DNA of 40,523 nt from an uncultured Bacilli bacterium (lineage in GTDB: Bacteria; Bacillota_I; Bacilli_A; RF39; UBA660). Where the stretch lies: assembly GCA_944358945.1 (NCBI GenBank), contig CALVSH010000087.1, positions 1-40,523 on the forward strand, read 5' to 3'. This document shows, in pieces, positions 33,303-40,523 of the stretch. Position 1 is the first letter of the stretch. Every line of letters begins with the position of its first letter. The notes under the pieces were generated by a model, which was not told where the DNA came from, did not search any database, and saw only the letters and a program-made list of their open reading frames with translations. The position numbers and the translations under genes are program-made.

Positions 33303-33488
33303 TCACAAAACTAGAATTTTAAATAAAACCAAGGCAAACAAAGCTGGAGAACCCAAGAAAGTAATGGATAAGATAGTTATAATATTAATTGGCAATATCA
33401 TATTAAAATTTACTGCAATTAAATTATATCCATACAAAAGGAACCCACTTATAACAATTTTTTTCACAAGTTCTAATATTTTTTTCAT
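33303..33488 (-). CDS. bofA: BofA-like small membrane protein (pro-sigma-K processing inhibitor family)
   Basis: A 61-residue protein with two hydrophobic segments. The C-terminal pattern LPINIITILSITFLGSPALF then ALVLFKILVL matches BofA (VPINLVTTAISGILGIPGIA then ALVVIKQFII in B. subtilis). Its place directly after recR also fits recR-yaaL-bofA. In Bacillus, BofA inhibits the SpoIVFB protease that activates sigma-K. The ATG at 33488 follows GAGGTGAT. The protein is shorter than the 87-residue B. subtilis version, lacking an N-terminal transmembrane segment. Confidence 0.75.
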   Translation of the reverse strand: MKKILELVKKIVISGFLLYGYNLIAVNFNMILPINIITILSITFLGSPALFALVLFKILVL

Positions 33489-33529
33489 ATTCTTATCACC
33501 TCGATAAAAAATATGAAAAAACAAAACTT

Positions 33530-34126
33530 TTATTCTATTTCTTTTCTATCATTTAAAGCTCTTTCTAAAGTCAAACTATCTACATATTCCATATCAGCTC
33601 CCATTGGAACACCACTGGCAAGACGTGTAACAACAACGCCCATTCCTTCTACAACCCTTTTTATATAAAGAGATGTAGTTTCACCCTCAATACTAGGTTT
33701 AAAAGCAAAAATAATCTCTTTAAAATTCTCTTTTTTGATACGATCAATAAGTTTATCTAAACCAATATCTTCAGGATTCACACCATCTAATGGCGAAATT
33801 AAACCATCTAAAACATGATACATTCCATGAAACATACCCAACTTTTCAAATAAAAAAACATTTTTTGTATCTTCAACAACACATAAGGTAGTTTTATCTC
33901 GACCAATATCAGAGCATACAAAACAAAGATCTGTATCGGTATAAGTATTACAAATGGGACAAGGATGTATATTTTCCTTAACAGCTACCAAGCTATCAGA
34001 AAAAAGAGAAACCTGTTCTTCTTCTAAATCTAAGACAGAAAAAGCTAAACGTTCTGCAGTTTTTTCTCCAATGCCTGGAAAACATTTAAAAGATTCTATT
34101 AAGTTTTTTAAACTTTCTGGATACAT
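33530..34126 (-). CDS. recR: Recombination protein RecR
   Basis: A 198-residue protein with the helix-hairpin-helix FPGIGEKTAERLAFSVLDL (about 16-34). The zinc motif is CPICNTYTDTDLCFVC, and the Toprim domain begins LCVVEDTKNVFLFEKLG and includes FAFKPSIEGETTSLYI. With RecF and RecO it loads RecA onto gapped DNA. It follows ybaB by 5 bp in the dnaX-ybaB-recR cluster shared across bacteria. Confidence 0.97.
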   Translation of the reverse strand: MYPESLKNLIESFKCFPGIGEKTAERLAFSVLDLEEEQVSLFSDSLVAVKENIHPCPICNTYTDTDLCFVCSDIGRDKTTLCVVEDTKNVFLFEKLGMFHGMYHVLDGLISPLDGVNPEDIGLDKLIDRIKKENFKEIIFAFKPSIEGETTSLYIKRVVEGMGVVVTRLASGVPMGADMEYVDSLTLERALNDRKEIE

Positions 34127-34131
34127 AGTAA

Positions 34132-34434
34132 CTAAAATAATCCAGGTATATTACCAAATTTTCCCATTTTTTGTTCAGTAGTTTCATCAACTTTTTTATT
34201 AGCTTCATTGATAGCAACCAAAATCATATCTTCCAACATTTCTAAATCATCAGAATCCAAAGAATTACTTTTATCTATCTCAACTCTAACAACTTCCTTA
34301 GTACCTTTTACAGTCACTTTAACAAGAGAACTTTCTCCAGTAAATTCCATAGAATCAATCTCTTCTTTTGCACTCATCATATCTTTTTGTAATTTTTGTG
34401 CTTGTTTCATCATTGCTTGTATATTCATATTCAA
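34132..34434 (-). CDS. YbaB/EbfC nucleoid-associated protein
   Basis: A 100-residue protein: NIQAMMKQAQKLQKDMMSAK, the glycine-rich KVTVKGTKEVVRVEIDKS, and AINEANKKVDETTEQKMGKF with the ending GNIPGLF. The family forms DNA-binding dimers of unclear specific function (YaaK in B. subtilis). AAGGAG precedes the ATG. Position between dnaX and recR is diagnostic. Confidence 0.96.
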   Translation of the reverse strand: MNMNIQAMMKQAQKLQKDMMSAKEEIDSMEFTGESSLVKVTVKGTKEVVRVEIDKSNSLDSDDLEMLEDMILVAINEANKKVDETTEQKMGKFGNIPGLF

Positions 34435-34449
34435 TCTCCTTTTATAATT

Positions 34450-36198
34450 TTAATCATATTCTACGATATCGCCAAACAAAGAAGCGGCATCATTAGATAT
34501 TATATCATCACTTTCATTTTTTTTAAACTCCTTCTCAGGTTCAAGTAAAACCTGATAATGTTCCCCTCTTCTTAAATGGTCGATATATTCATTTTTCAAC
34601 TTATTCCATTCTTCATCACTAATAATCGCAAATTTCTTAGATGACTTAGTTAAATTAAAATAAACCTCTTCAATTTGTTCTAAATGTTCTAAATTCTGTT
34701 TAACAATAGAATCATATTCATAACTAATGACAATAATATCCTCACTAGCAACTCGAAATTTAGAATTCAATATTTCACACACCAAGTAACCAATTTGTTG
34801 ATCAAACGTATAATCATTTAAAACCTTCAAATGTTCCATCTCTGTAGTTAATATTTGCTTATTAGCCAAGGCAAACGCATTATTAACACGAACATCTACA
34901 ATTTGTTTCAAATTTATAATAGACTGACTATCATCTGCAATATCAGAACTCAAATTATTTGAATTATCATTTTCCACACTTTTCTGTTGAAAATCATCAA
35001 CATCAACTTCTGTTACTTTATTTTCACTATGAGTTATTGTAGACTGGACATTTGATACAACCTTGTTTTTACTTTCAACATTCAATTCAGTATTATTTGG
35101 TCTAACTATACTTGTTTCAACAACATTCTCAGTATTCAAAACTTCAACACGTTTATCCACATTCACAAGATCAGACATAAAATTAAGTAATAAAACTTCA
35201 ATATAAATCTTAGGATTACTGCTTTTTTTAATATCGAACATTTTTTCGTTGATGATAGTAATTAATTTTTCCACAAGATGAATATCATATTTATATTCTT
35301 TATTAGAAACATAATAATCAACTAAAATATCACGCAAATAATACATAAATTGAGAAATAATTTGAATCAAATTTTTTCCACAATCATTAAATCTATCAAT
35401 CGTACTCAAAACATCTTTAAAGTCTCCAGAAAGAACACAATTAGAGAAATATTCTAAATCATCTTTCGTAATCAAGCCATTTAATTCAGTATAAATATCC
35501 ATCGTGATTAAATCACTAGTATAAGAACTTAATTTATCAAGCATTCCTAAAGAATCACGCATACCACCATCAGAAGATAAAGCGATTTCTTTTAAAACCT
35601 CTTTTTCAATCTTAATATTTTCTTTTTCACAAACATACTCTAGTCTTTTAATCAACATATCAATTGAAATTCTCTGAAAAGAAAAGCATTGACATCTAGA
35701 AATAATAGTTTCTGGAACTTTTTGAGGATCAGTAGTAGCTAAAATAAAAATAGCATGCTCAGGTGGTTCCTCTAACGTTTTTAACAAGGCATTAAACGCA
35801 CCAATGGAAAGCATATGAACTTCATCAATAATATATACTTTATATTTTAATTCCGCTGGTACTAAATTGATTTTATTACGCAATTCACGTATCTCATCAA
35901 CTCCATTGTTAGACGCAGCATCAATTTCTAAAATATCCACACACTCTTTCTCACTAGCTATCAAACAATTTTTACACTTTCCACAAGGGTTACCATCTAC
36001 AGGACTAAGACAATTAACAGCCTTAGCAAATATTTTTGATAAAGAAGTTTTTCCAATTCCACGAGAACCAAAAAACATATAAGCATGACAAAATTTATGT
36101 TGTGCAATTGAGTTTTTTAAAACCTTTACAACAGAATCCTGTCCTACCACATCATCAAAAACTTGAGGTCTATATTTTCTATAAAGAGCTTGATACAT
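34450..36198 (-). CDS. dnaX: DNA polymerase III subunit gamma/tau
   Basis: A 582-residue clamp-loader ATPase starting MYQALYRKYRPQVFDDVVGQ. Walker A is FFGSRGIGKTSLSKIFAKA (about 44-62). The zinc module (NCLSPVDGNPCGKCKNC), Walker B YIIDEVHMLS, and LLKTLEEPPEHAIFILATTD with PETIISRCQCFSF are present. The C-terminal 200 residues are divergent and acidic, corresponding to tau. The ATG at 36198 follows GGAGGTG; the longer frame start is not supported. I saw no obvious programmed-frameshift slippery run for a gamma form. Confidence 0.96.
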   Translation of the reverse strand: MYQALYRKYRPQVFDDVVGQDSVVKVLKNSIAQHKFCHAYMFFGSRGIGKTSLSKIFAKAVNCLSPVDGNPCGKCKNCLIASEKECVDILEIDAASNNGVDEIRELRNKINLVPAELKYKVYIIDEVHMLSIGAFNALLKTLEEPPEHAIFILATTDPQKVPETIISRCQCFSFQRISIDMLIKRLEYVCEKENIKIEKEVLKEIALSSDGGMRDSLGMLDKLSSYTSDLITMDIYTELNGLITKDDLEYFSNCVLSGDFKDVLSTIDRFNDCGKNLIQIISQFMYYLRDILVDYYVSNKEYKYDIHLVEKLITIINEKMFDIKKSSNPKIYIEVLLLNFMSDLVNVDKRVEVLNTENVVETSIVRPNNTELNVESKNKVVSNVQSTITHSENKVTEVDVDDFQQKSVENDNSNNLSSDIADDSQSIINLKQIVDVRVNNAFALANKQILTTEMEHLKVLNDYTFDQQIGYLVCEILNSKFRVASEDIIVISYEYDSIVKQNLEHLEQIEEVYFNLTKSSKKFAIISDEEWNKLKNEYIDHLRRGEHYQVLLEPEKEFKKNESDDIISNDAASLFGDIVEYD

Positions 36199-36222
36199 AT
36201 GCACACCTCCATAAACATTACT

Positions 36223-36231
36223 ATTATAACA
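36223..36231 (-). promoter_or_regulatory. Extended -10 promoter of the dnaX operon
   Basis: TGTTATAAT on the minus strand lies about 25 bp upstream of the dnaX ATG. A weak stem-loop plus U7 (possible tadA terminator) is just before it. No clear -35. Confidence 0.55.
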
Positions 36232-36250
36232 TAAAAAAAGAAGAAATTTT

Positions 36251-36700
36251 CTAACTATTTCTCCTATTAACAAAAAACTCTTTCATAAGGGAATTAACTT
36301 TTTCCACAGCTAAATTATTTGTTATAAAAACTTCTTTATTATTTTTATCTTTTTTTAAAATTTCTGAAATAATTTTAAAGTTATTGGAATCAGAATTTGA
36401 TAATCCACAATAAATGTGATTAACTCTCGCCTGTTTTAATGCACTAGCACACATAGGACACGGCTCTAACGTAACATACACATCACAATCATCTAATCTC
36501 CAATTATCTAAAACTTTAGAAGCTTTTTCCACAGCAATAATTTCGGCATGTTTTGTCACACATTTTTCTTTTTCTTTTATATTATATCCAGTTGCTATCA
36601 CTTCGTTTTTATAAACAATAACACAACCAACGGGAATTTCTCCACAGGAGAATGCTTTTTTTGCCTCTTCGATTGCCATATCCATATATTTTAAATTCAT
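36251..36700 (-). CDS. tadA: tRNA-specific adenosine deaminase TadA
   Basis: A 149-residue cytidine-deaminase-fold enzyme that converts A34 to inosine in tRNA-Arg. The catalytic zinc motif is VTKHAEIIAVEKA (HAE) and VTLEPCPMCASALKQARVNH (PCxxC). IPVGCVIVYKNEVIATGYN is typical of the N-terminal region. GAGGTGA precedes the ATG. It starts 22 bp after ffs, matching the tadA-ffs-dnaX neighbourhood of Bacillus, although here ffs comes before tadA. Confidence 0.96.
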   Translation of the reverse strand: MNLKYMDMAIEEAKKAFSCGEIPVGCVIVYKNEVIATGYNIKEKEKCVTKHAEIIAVEKASKVLDNWRLDDCDVYVTLEPCPMCASALKQARVNHIYCGLSNSDSNNFKIISEILKKDKNNKEVFITNNLAVEKVNSLMKEFFVNRRNS

Positions 36701-36721
36701 AATTCACCTCAAAATAAGAAA

Positions 36722-36794
36722 GGTGCACATAAAAGTTGACTATTAAGGCTGCTACTTCCCAGTCCTGACCTGTTTCTAGTACTTTTATTGCACC
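36722..36794 (-). ncRNA. ffs: Signal recognition particle RNA, small (4.5S-like) type
   Basis: In transcript sense the conserved apical domain is GGTCAGGACTGGGAAGTAGC followed by AGCC. UCAGG and AGCAG form the Ffh-binding internal loops around a GGGA (GNRA) tetraloop closed by ACU/AGU. The ends GGTGC (36794 side) and GCACC (36722 side) pair, and AATAAAAGT pairs imperfectly with ACTTTTAT. At about 73 nt it is a short helix-8-only RNA without the Alu domain of B. subtilis scRNA. Exact ends are inferred from the promoter and closing stem. Confidence 0.93.
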
Positions 36795-36800
36795 AACAAC

Positions 36801-36829
36801 ATTGTATTATAAAAACATATATTTGTAAA
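36801..36829 (-). promoter_or_regulatory. Sigma-A promoter of ffs
   Basis: TTTACA (36824-36829) and TACAAT (36801-36806) are spaced by 17 bp, placing the start at or near the first G of the SRP RNA. The -35 is 16 bp from the first parS site. Confidence 0.75.
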
Positions 36830-36845
36830 CTAAAAACATAGTTAA

Positions 36846-36861
36846 TGTTTCACGTGGAACA
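36846..36861. other. parS site 1
   Basis: TGTTTCACGTGGAACA, one half-site GTTTC and the other GTTCC on the opposite strand; core CACGTG intact. Confidence 0.88.
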
Positions 36862-36891
36862 TTAGTTAAAATAAAAGCATTTTTAAGAATT

Positions 36892-36905
36892 ATTTCCCGG
36901 GAAAT
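36892..36905. other. Noc-type site 1
   Basis: ATTTCCCGGGAAAT, perfect 14-bp palindrome. Confidence 0.82.
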
Positions 36906-37029
36906 ATTTAAAATTTAATAAAACACTTAAATTTAATAACATTCACAATCTAAATAAAATATATAGATAAGATTACATACAATTTATAAGAAACTTATCT
37001 AAAGCACATAACATAGTAACAAAATATAA

Positions 37030-37045
37030 TGTTCCACGTGAAACA
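37030..37045. other. parS site 2
   Basis: TGTTCCACGTGAAACA, the reverse orientation of site 1 and identical to the most common form of the parS consensus. Confidence 0.9.
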
Positions 37046-37171
37046 TATCTACTAAAAAAAGATATTTATAATCTATTCTATTAGATTATCCGAATTGTTC
37101 AAAATTATTAATTATATATTCCAAATTATAGATGTATTAAATAATATCTAGGTTATTTTACAACATTTATT

Positions 37172-37185
37172 ATTTCCCGGAAAAT
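37172..37185. other. Noc-type site 2 (one mismatch)
   Basis: ATTTCCCGGAAAAT, 13 of 14 positions match the palindrome; the central CCGG is kept. Confidence 0.65.
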
Positions 37186-37206
37186 AATTTAATAAATTTT
37201 ATATTA

Positions 37207-37222
37207 CGTTTCACGTGAAACA
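37207..37222. other. parS site 3
   Basis: CGTTTCACGTGAAACA; the inner 14 bp are perfectly symmetric and the first base differs from consensus. Confidence 0.85.
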
Positions 37223-37241
37223 TAGAAACAATCACCAATTT

Positions 37242-37255
37242 ATTTCCCGGGAAAT
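37242..37255. other. Noc-type site 3
   Basis: ATTTCCCGGGAAAT, perfect, only 34 bp centre to centre from parS site 3. Confidence 0.82.
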
Positions 37256-37487
37256 ATTTATTAAACCAAGATTAGATAATATTTTATAATTAATTAAAGA
37301 ACTTCTATAGATTTCAACTATACTAAAGAAGCAAATAGAATAAATTTATTTTCTAGTTTTATAAGAAACAAAACAGCAAATAAAACAACACTTATAATAT
37401 GTTTTAATAGAACATTATTTAAATCAATAATCATAGAAAATATTTATTTTTGATTAAATAAATTTATAAAAAGATACAATTAATTAA

Positions 37488-37503
37488 TGTTCCACGTGAA
37501 ACA
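37488..37503. other. parS site 4
   Basis: TGTTCCACGTGAAACA, same sequence and orientation as site 2. Confidence 0.9.
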
Positions 37504-37628
37504 TACCTAAATAACATAAAAATAATTATGTCACAAAACAGACTTCTATTTCATTAAACAAACACTAAATATATTTTATTAATTATAAGAAAAAAACAAT
37601 CTAAAAACTCTAACATCAAATACAAATT

Positions 37629-37642
37629 ATTTCCCGGGAAAT
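37629..37642. other. Noc-type site 4
   Basis: ATTTCCCGGGAAAT with symmetric AAATT / AATTT flanks, the same 24-bp palindrome as the isolated site at 30059. Confidence 0.83.
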
Positions 37643-37672
37643 AATTTACAGAAATAAGCTTACTTTAACAGA

Positions 37673-37688
37673 TGTTTCACGTGGAACA
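37673..37688. other. parS site 5
   Basis: TGTTTCACGTGGAACA, same sequence and orientation as site 1. Confidence 0.88.
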
Positions 37689-37828
37689 TTATATATTATT
37701 ACTATGTTATGTACTTTAAGCATTTGAAGTTACATTTTTAATTATAAAGTATGTGTAATTATATCTATATATTTTATTAAACTTGTAGTAAGAAATAAAT
37801 GTTTAAAGTGTTTTACTAAATTCCAAAT

Positions 37829-37842
37829 ATTTCCCAAGAAAT
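37829..37842. other. Noc-type site 5 (degenerate)
   Basis: ATTTCCCAAGAAAT, two central mismatches. Included because of its outer match, its AATAATTT-like right flank and its place in the alternation; binding is uncertain. Confidence 0.4.
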
Positions 37843-38016
37843 AATTTATATACAAAAAAACTATAATTATAAACAATAAGCAACTAATATCTAATTGCGT
37901 ATATTTACTATTGTTATACTCAAATTAGTTTTCCACAGGATAAACTTTAAAAATACGCATTTAGAAAATTTTATAAATAAAAATTTGTTGCTATATAATG
38001 ATTTTATAACGCAATT

Positions 38017-38044
38017 AAAAAAGATGAAAAAATATTTTCATCTT
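38017..38044 (-). terminator. Terminator of gyrA
   Basis: A perfect 10-bp stem AAGATGAAAA-TATT-TTTTCATCTT followed by U-rich sequence in the gyrA direction. The other side also has a run of T, so it could work both ways. Confidence 0.85.
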
Positions 38045-38082
38045 TTTTTTATAATCATATAACTATAATTTAAATAGCCATT

Positions 38083-40523
38083 TTAATTGTTTTGCGTATT
38101 TTTCACTTCAAAAATATTTTTTTCCACAGGGACATCTTCACTGCTATCATCGCTTAATTCTTCTGATTCTGGTTCATCTTCTTCTTTTTCCACAACTGCA
38201 ACAGTAGAAACTTTTTGATTTTCTTTTAAATTAATTAATCTTACACCCTGTGTAGCACGTTTCAATGTAGATACCTGCTCTAATGGTAATTTAATAATAA
38301 TTCCACTATCTGTAATAATCATTAAATCATACTCTATTGTAGGATTGACACATTTTAAGGCTACCATCATTCCATTTTTATCTGTAAGATTTAATGCTTT
38401 AACACCTTTACTACCTCTATGTGTTAATCGATACTCATCTATCTCAGATTTCTTTCCATATCCATTCTCAGTAACAATTAGAATTAATTGACCAGGTTTA
38501 ATAACCTCTGCACCGATAACAATACTGTCATCTAAATCAATTCCTTTTACACCAGAAGCACTTCGCCCCATAACACGAACTTCCTCTTCATTAAAGCGTA
38601 CCATACGACCATTATTGGCACCAATGGCAATCTCGTCATTGCCTGTTGTAGCCCCAACATAGATTAATTCATCATTATCTTTCAAACTAATAGCGATTTT
38701 ACCACTCTTACGAATACTATCAAATTCTGATAAATCCGTACGTTTAACAAGACCATTTCGAGTAACAAATACTAAATATTTAAAATCATTTTCTTCATTA
38801 GAATAAGAAACAATCGAACTAATGTTTTCATCTTTTTCTAAAGGAAGTAAATTAATAATAGGTAATCCCTTAGACTGTCTACTAAATTCAGGTATCTCAT
38901 AACCTTTCATACGATAAATTCTACCTTTATTAGAGAAAAATAAAATATAATCATGTGTCTTCATAGAAATAAGCTGTTCTACAAAATCCTCCTCATTAGT
39001 AGACATACCCTTAATACCTACTCCACCACGATTTTGTGTCTTATAAGTATCAGATTTTAATCTCTTAATATATCCCTTATTTGTTAAAGTAACAATAATA
39101 TCTTCTACAGGAATCAAAGACTCATCCTCAATATATTCAATAGCCGTCATATCAATATTAGTACGACGTTCATCACCATACTTATTCTTAATCTCAGTCA
39201 TTTCATCCTTAATAATTTGCAACACCTTTGCTTCACTAGCCAAGATAGACCTCAATTCTTCGATTTCCTCAAGCAAATCTCTCAATTCATTCTCAATTTT
39301 TTCTCTCTCTAATCCTGTCAAACGTCTTAATTTCATTTCTAGGATAGCCAGTGCTTGAGCCTCTGTTAATTTATAATTATTTCTAAGACCAGTCATAGCT
39401 TCTTCATCATTTTTAGCAGAACGAATTAATTGAATAATAGCATCAATATGATCCAATGCAATTTTTAATCCTTCTAAAATATGAGCTCTAGCCTCATCCT
39501 TAGCTAAATCAAACTTAGTACGACGAATAATAATTTCTTTTTGATAATCAATATACTTAGAAATAATATCTTTTAATCCCAATGTTTTAGGAACACCTTG
39601 ATCTAGCATCAAGAAAATAATTCCATAATTTGTTTGAAAAGCAGTATGCTTATATAAATTATTAAGCACAACTTGTGGATTTGCATCTTTCTTAAGAGTA
39701 ATAGTAATCTTAATACCATCTTTTAAGTCTGTATGATAATCCGTAATACCATCAATTACTTTATTATGAACAAGTTCAGCAACCTTATTCTTCAACTCTA
39801 ATGTATTAATTCCATATGGAACTTCATCCACAATAATATAATGTCTACCATTTTTTTCCTCAATTCTAGCCTTACTACGAATAGTAATACTTCCTCTACC
39901 CGTTTCATAAGCCTTCTTAATACCACTATTACCTAAAATAGTAGCACCAGTTGGAAAATCAGGCCCTTTAATATATTGCATCAATCCATCAACATCAATA
40001 TCAGGATTATCAATATAAGCAATACAGCCATCAATAACTTCTTTTAAGTTATGTGGTGGAATATTTGTAGCCATACCAACAGCAATACCCATGGTACCAT
40101 TAACTAAAATATTAGGAAATCTAGAAGGTAATATTTCAGGTTCCTTTTCAGACTCATCAAAGTTTGGAATAAAGTCCACTGTATCCTTATTAATATTTCT
40201 AAGTAATTCTAAAGAAATCTTAGATAAACGAGACTCAGTATAACGCATTGCTGCTGCACCATATCCTTCAATATTACCAAAGTTACCATGGCCATCCACT
40301 AACATATAACGATATGAAAAATCTTGTGCCATACGAACCATAGCCTCATAAATACTAGAATCACCATGTGGATGATATTTACCCATAACATCTCCGACAA
40401 TTCTAGCACTCTTTTTATGAGGTTTATCAGGTGTATAACCAGATTCATACATAGAATATAAAATACGTCTATGAACAGGCTTTAAACCATCTCTCAAGTC
40501 AGGTAAAGCACGTGATACAATTA
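38083..40523 (-). CDS. gyrA: DNA gyrase subunit A (5' end beyond the window)
   Basis: The reading frame is open to the window edge, beginning [20 protein letters not shown]; about 30 N-terminal residues lie outside. GyrA nicks and rejoins DNA through the Tyr in [16 protein letters not shown]. The winged-helix start, tower, coiled coil ([20 protein letters not shown]) and six-bladed C-terminal domain follow. The GyrA-box is [10 protein letters not shown], which marks gyrase rather than topoisomerase IV. The C-terminus is acidic ([17 protein letters not shown]). The apparent start inside the frame at 40497 is a TTG codon for Leu in PDLRDG and is not a start. Confidence 0.96.
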   Translation of the reverse strand, partial: IVSRALPDLRDGLKPVHRRILYSMYESGYTPDKPHKKSARIVGDVMGKYHPHGDSSIYEAMVRMAQDFSYRYMLVDGHGNFGNIEGYGAAAMRYTESRLSKISLELLRNINKDTVDFIPNFDESEKEPEILPSRFPNILVNGTMGIAVGMATNIPPHNLKEVIDGCIAYIDNPDIDVDGLMQYIKGPDFPTGATILGNSGIKKAYETGRGSITIRSKARIEEKNGRHYIIVDEVPYGINTLELKNKVAELVHNKVIDGITDYHTDLKDGIKITITLKKDANPQVVLNNLYKHTAFQTNYGIIFLMLDQGVPKTLGLKDIISKYIDYQKEIIIRRTKFDLAKDEARAHILEGLKIALDHIDAIIQLIRSAKNDEEAMTGLRNNYKLTEAQALAILEMKLRRLTGLEREKIENELRDLLEEIEELRSILASEAKVLQIIKDEMTEIKNKYGDERRTNIDMTAIEYIEDESLIPVEDIIVTLTNKGYIKRLKSDTYKTQNRGGVGIKGMSTNEEDFVEQLISMKTHDYILFFSNKGRIYRMKGYEIPEFSRQSKGLPIINLLPLEKDENISSIVSYSNEENDFKYLVFVTRNGLVKRTDLSEFDSIRKSGKIAISLKDNDELIYVGATTGNDEIAIGANNGRMVRFNEEEVRVMGRSASGVKGIDLDDSIVIGAEVIKPGQLILIVTENGYGKKSEIDEYRLTHRGSKGVKALNLTDKNGMMVALKCVNPTIEYDLMIITDSGIIIKLPLEQVSTLKRATQGVRLINLKENQKVSTVAVVEKEEDEPESEELSDDSSEDVPVEKNIFEVKNTQNN

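Larger units (their letters stand above)
36846..37842. other. Alternating parS / Noc-site array (candidate chromosome-organising centre)
   Basis: In about 1 kb of gene-free, extremely AT-rich DNA there are ten palindromes of two kinds in strict alternation. Five 16-bp sites are of the parS type TGTTNCACGTGAAACA, and five 14-bp sites are of the Noc type ATTTCCCGGGAAAT. Centre-to-centre spacings are about 45, 139, 141, 36, 34, 247, 140, 45 and 155 bp. From established knowledge, ParB binds parS near the origin and Noc, a ParB paralogue, binds the second motif. The array lies between gyrA and ffs. The whole 36830-38016 stretch shows no convincing gene. Confidence 0.85.

Noticed and set aside
37401-37415. 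TGTTTTAATAGAACA as a degenerate parS
   Set aside because: Lacks the CACGTG core and has the wrong length.
36846-37842. Array of palindromes as a CRISPR or as a set of terminators
   Set aside because: Sites are two distinct short palindromes with irregular unlike spacers, no U-runs and no adjacent cas genes.
37929-37937. TTTTCCACA, similar to a DnaA box, in the gyrA-ffs gap; possible oriC
   Set aside because: Only one near-match (8 of 9) and no cluster of boxes or DnaA-trio. The origin is expected near dnaA/dnaN, beyond gyrA.
36830-38016. Possible tRNA or small protein gene in the gene-free stretch
   Set aside because: No cloverleaf-like GTTCGA/CCA features and no frame with a Shine-Dalgarno; composition is almost only A and T outside the palindromes.
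40508-40517. CACGTG in gyrA near the window edge
   Set aside because: Flanks do not match parS half-sites; explained by codons.

Overview
The window is about 40.5 kb of very AT-rich bacterial DNA. Every convincing gene lies on the minus strand, and the standard genetic code suffices. Gene families and gene order point to a low-GC Gram-positive (Bacilli or Erysipelotrichia-like, formerly 'Tenericutes-like') relative with a compact chromosome. It keeps genes associated with sporulation: sigH-like, yabP, yabQ, spoVG, veg, yabG, spoVT and bofA-like. From established knowledge, the order closely follows the origin-proximal region of Bacillus subtilis from gyrA to rplK, compressed from roughly 110 kb to 40 kb by loss of intervening genes.

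In transcription order (high to low coordinates): the 3' part of gyrA and its terminator; a 1.2-kb gene-free segment; the SRP RNA gene ffs and tadA; a long, tightly packed run dnaX-ybaB-recR-bofA-holB-ricT-trmN6-rsmI-pth-mfd; an unknown gene; spoVT; a methionine T-box and metG; a small membrane protein and tatD; a cassette of three TasA/camelysin-like surface proteins plus a SipW-type signal peptidase; rsmA, yabG, veg, spoVG, yabP, yabQ; divIC-tilS-ftsH; dusB-RDD-lysS; a YfcC-type transporter; clpC; cysS; mrnC-rlmB-sigH; an unknown tail-anchored protein; secE-nusG; and the start of rplK.

The standout feature is the gene-free segment at 36846-37842. It holds five 16-bp ParB-type parS palindromes (core CACGTG) strictly alternating with five 14-bp palindromes matching the Noc-binding site (ATTTCCCGGGAAAT): P-N-P-N-P-N-P-N-P-N. 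A further perfect Noc-type site lies alone between rsmI and pth at 30059-30072. This looks like a combined ParB/Noc nucleation centre beside gyrA, close to the presumed replication origin. Neither binding protein is encoded in the window.

Transcription signals are unusually readable. Many sigma-A promoters have exact 17-bp spacers, several others rely on an extended -10 (TGn), and many intrinsic terminators have one arm inside the upstream gene's final codons. Gene starts were chosen from Shine-Dalgarno sequences, which shortens many of the longest open frames.
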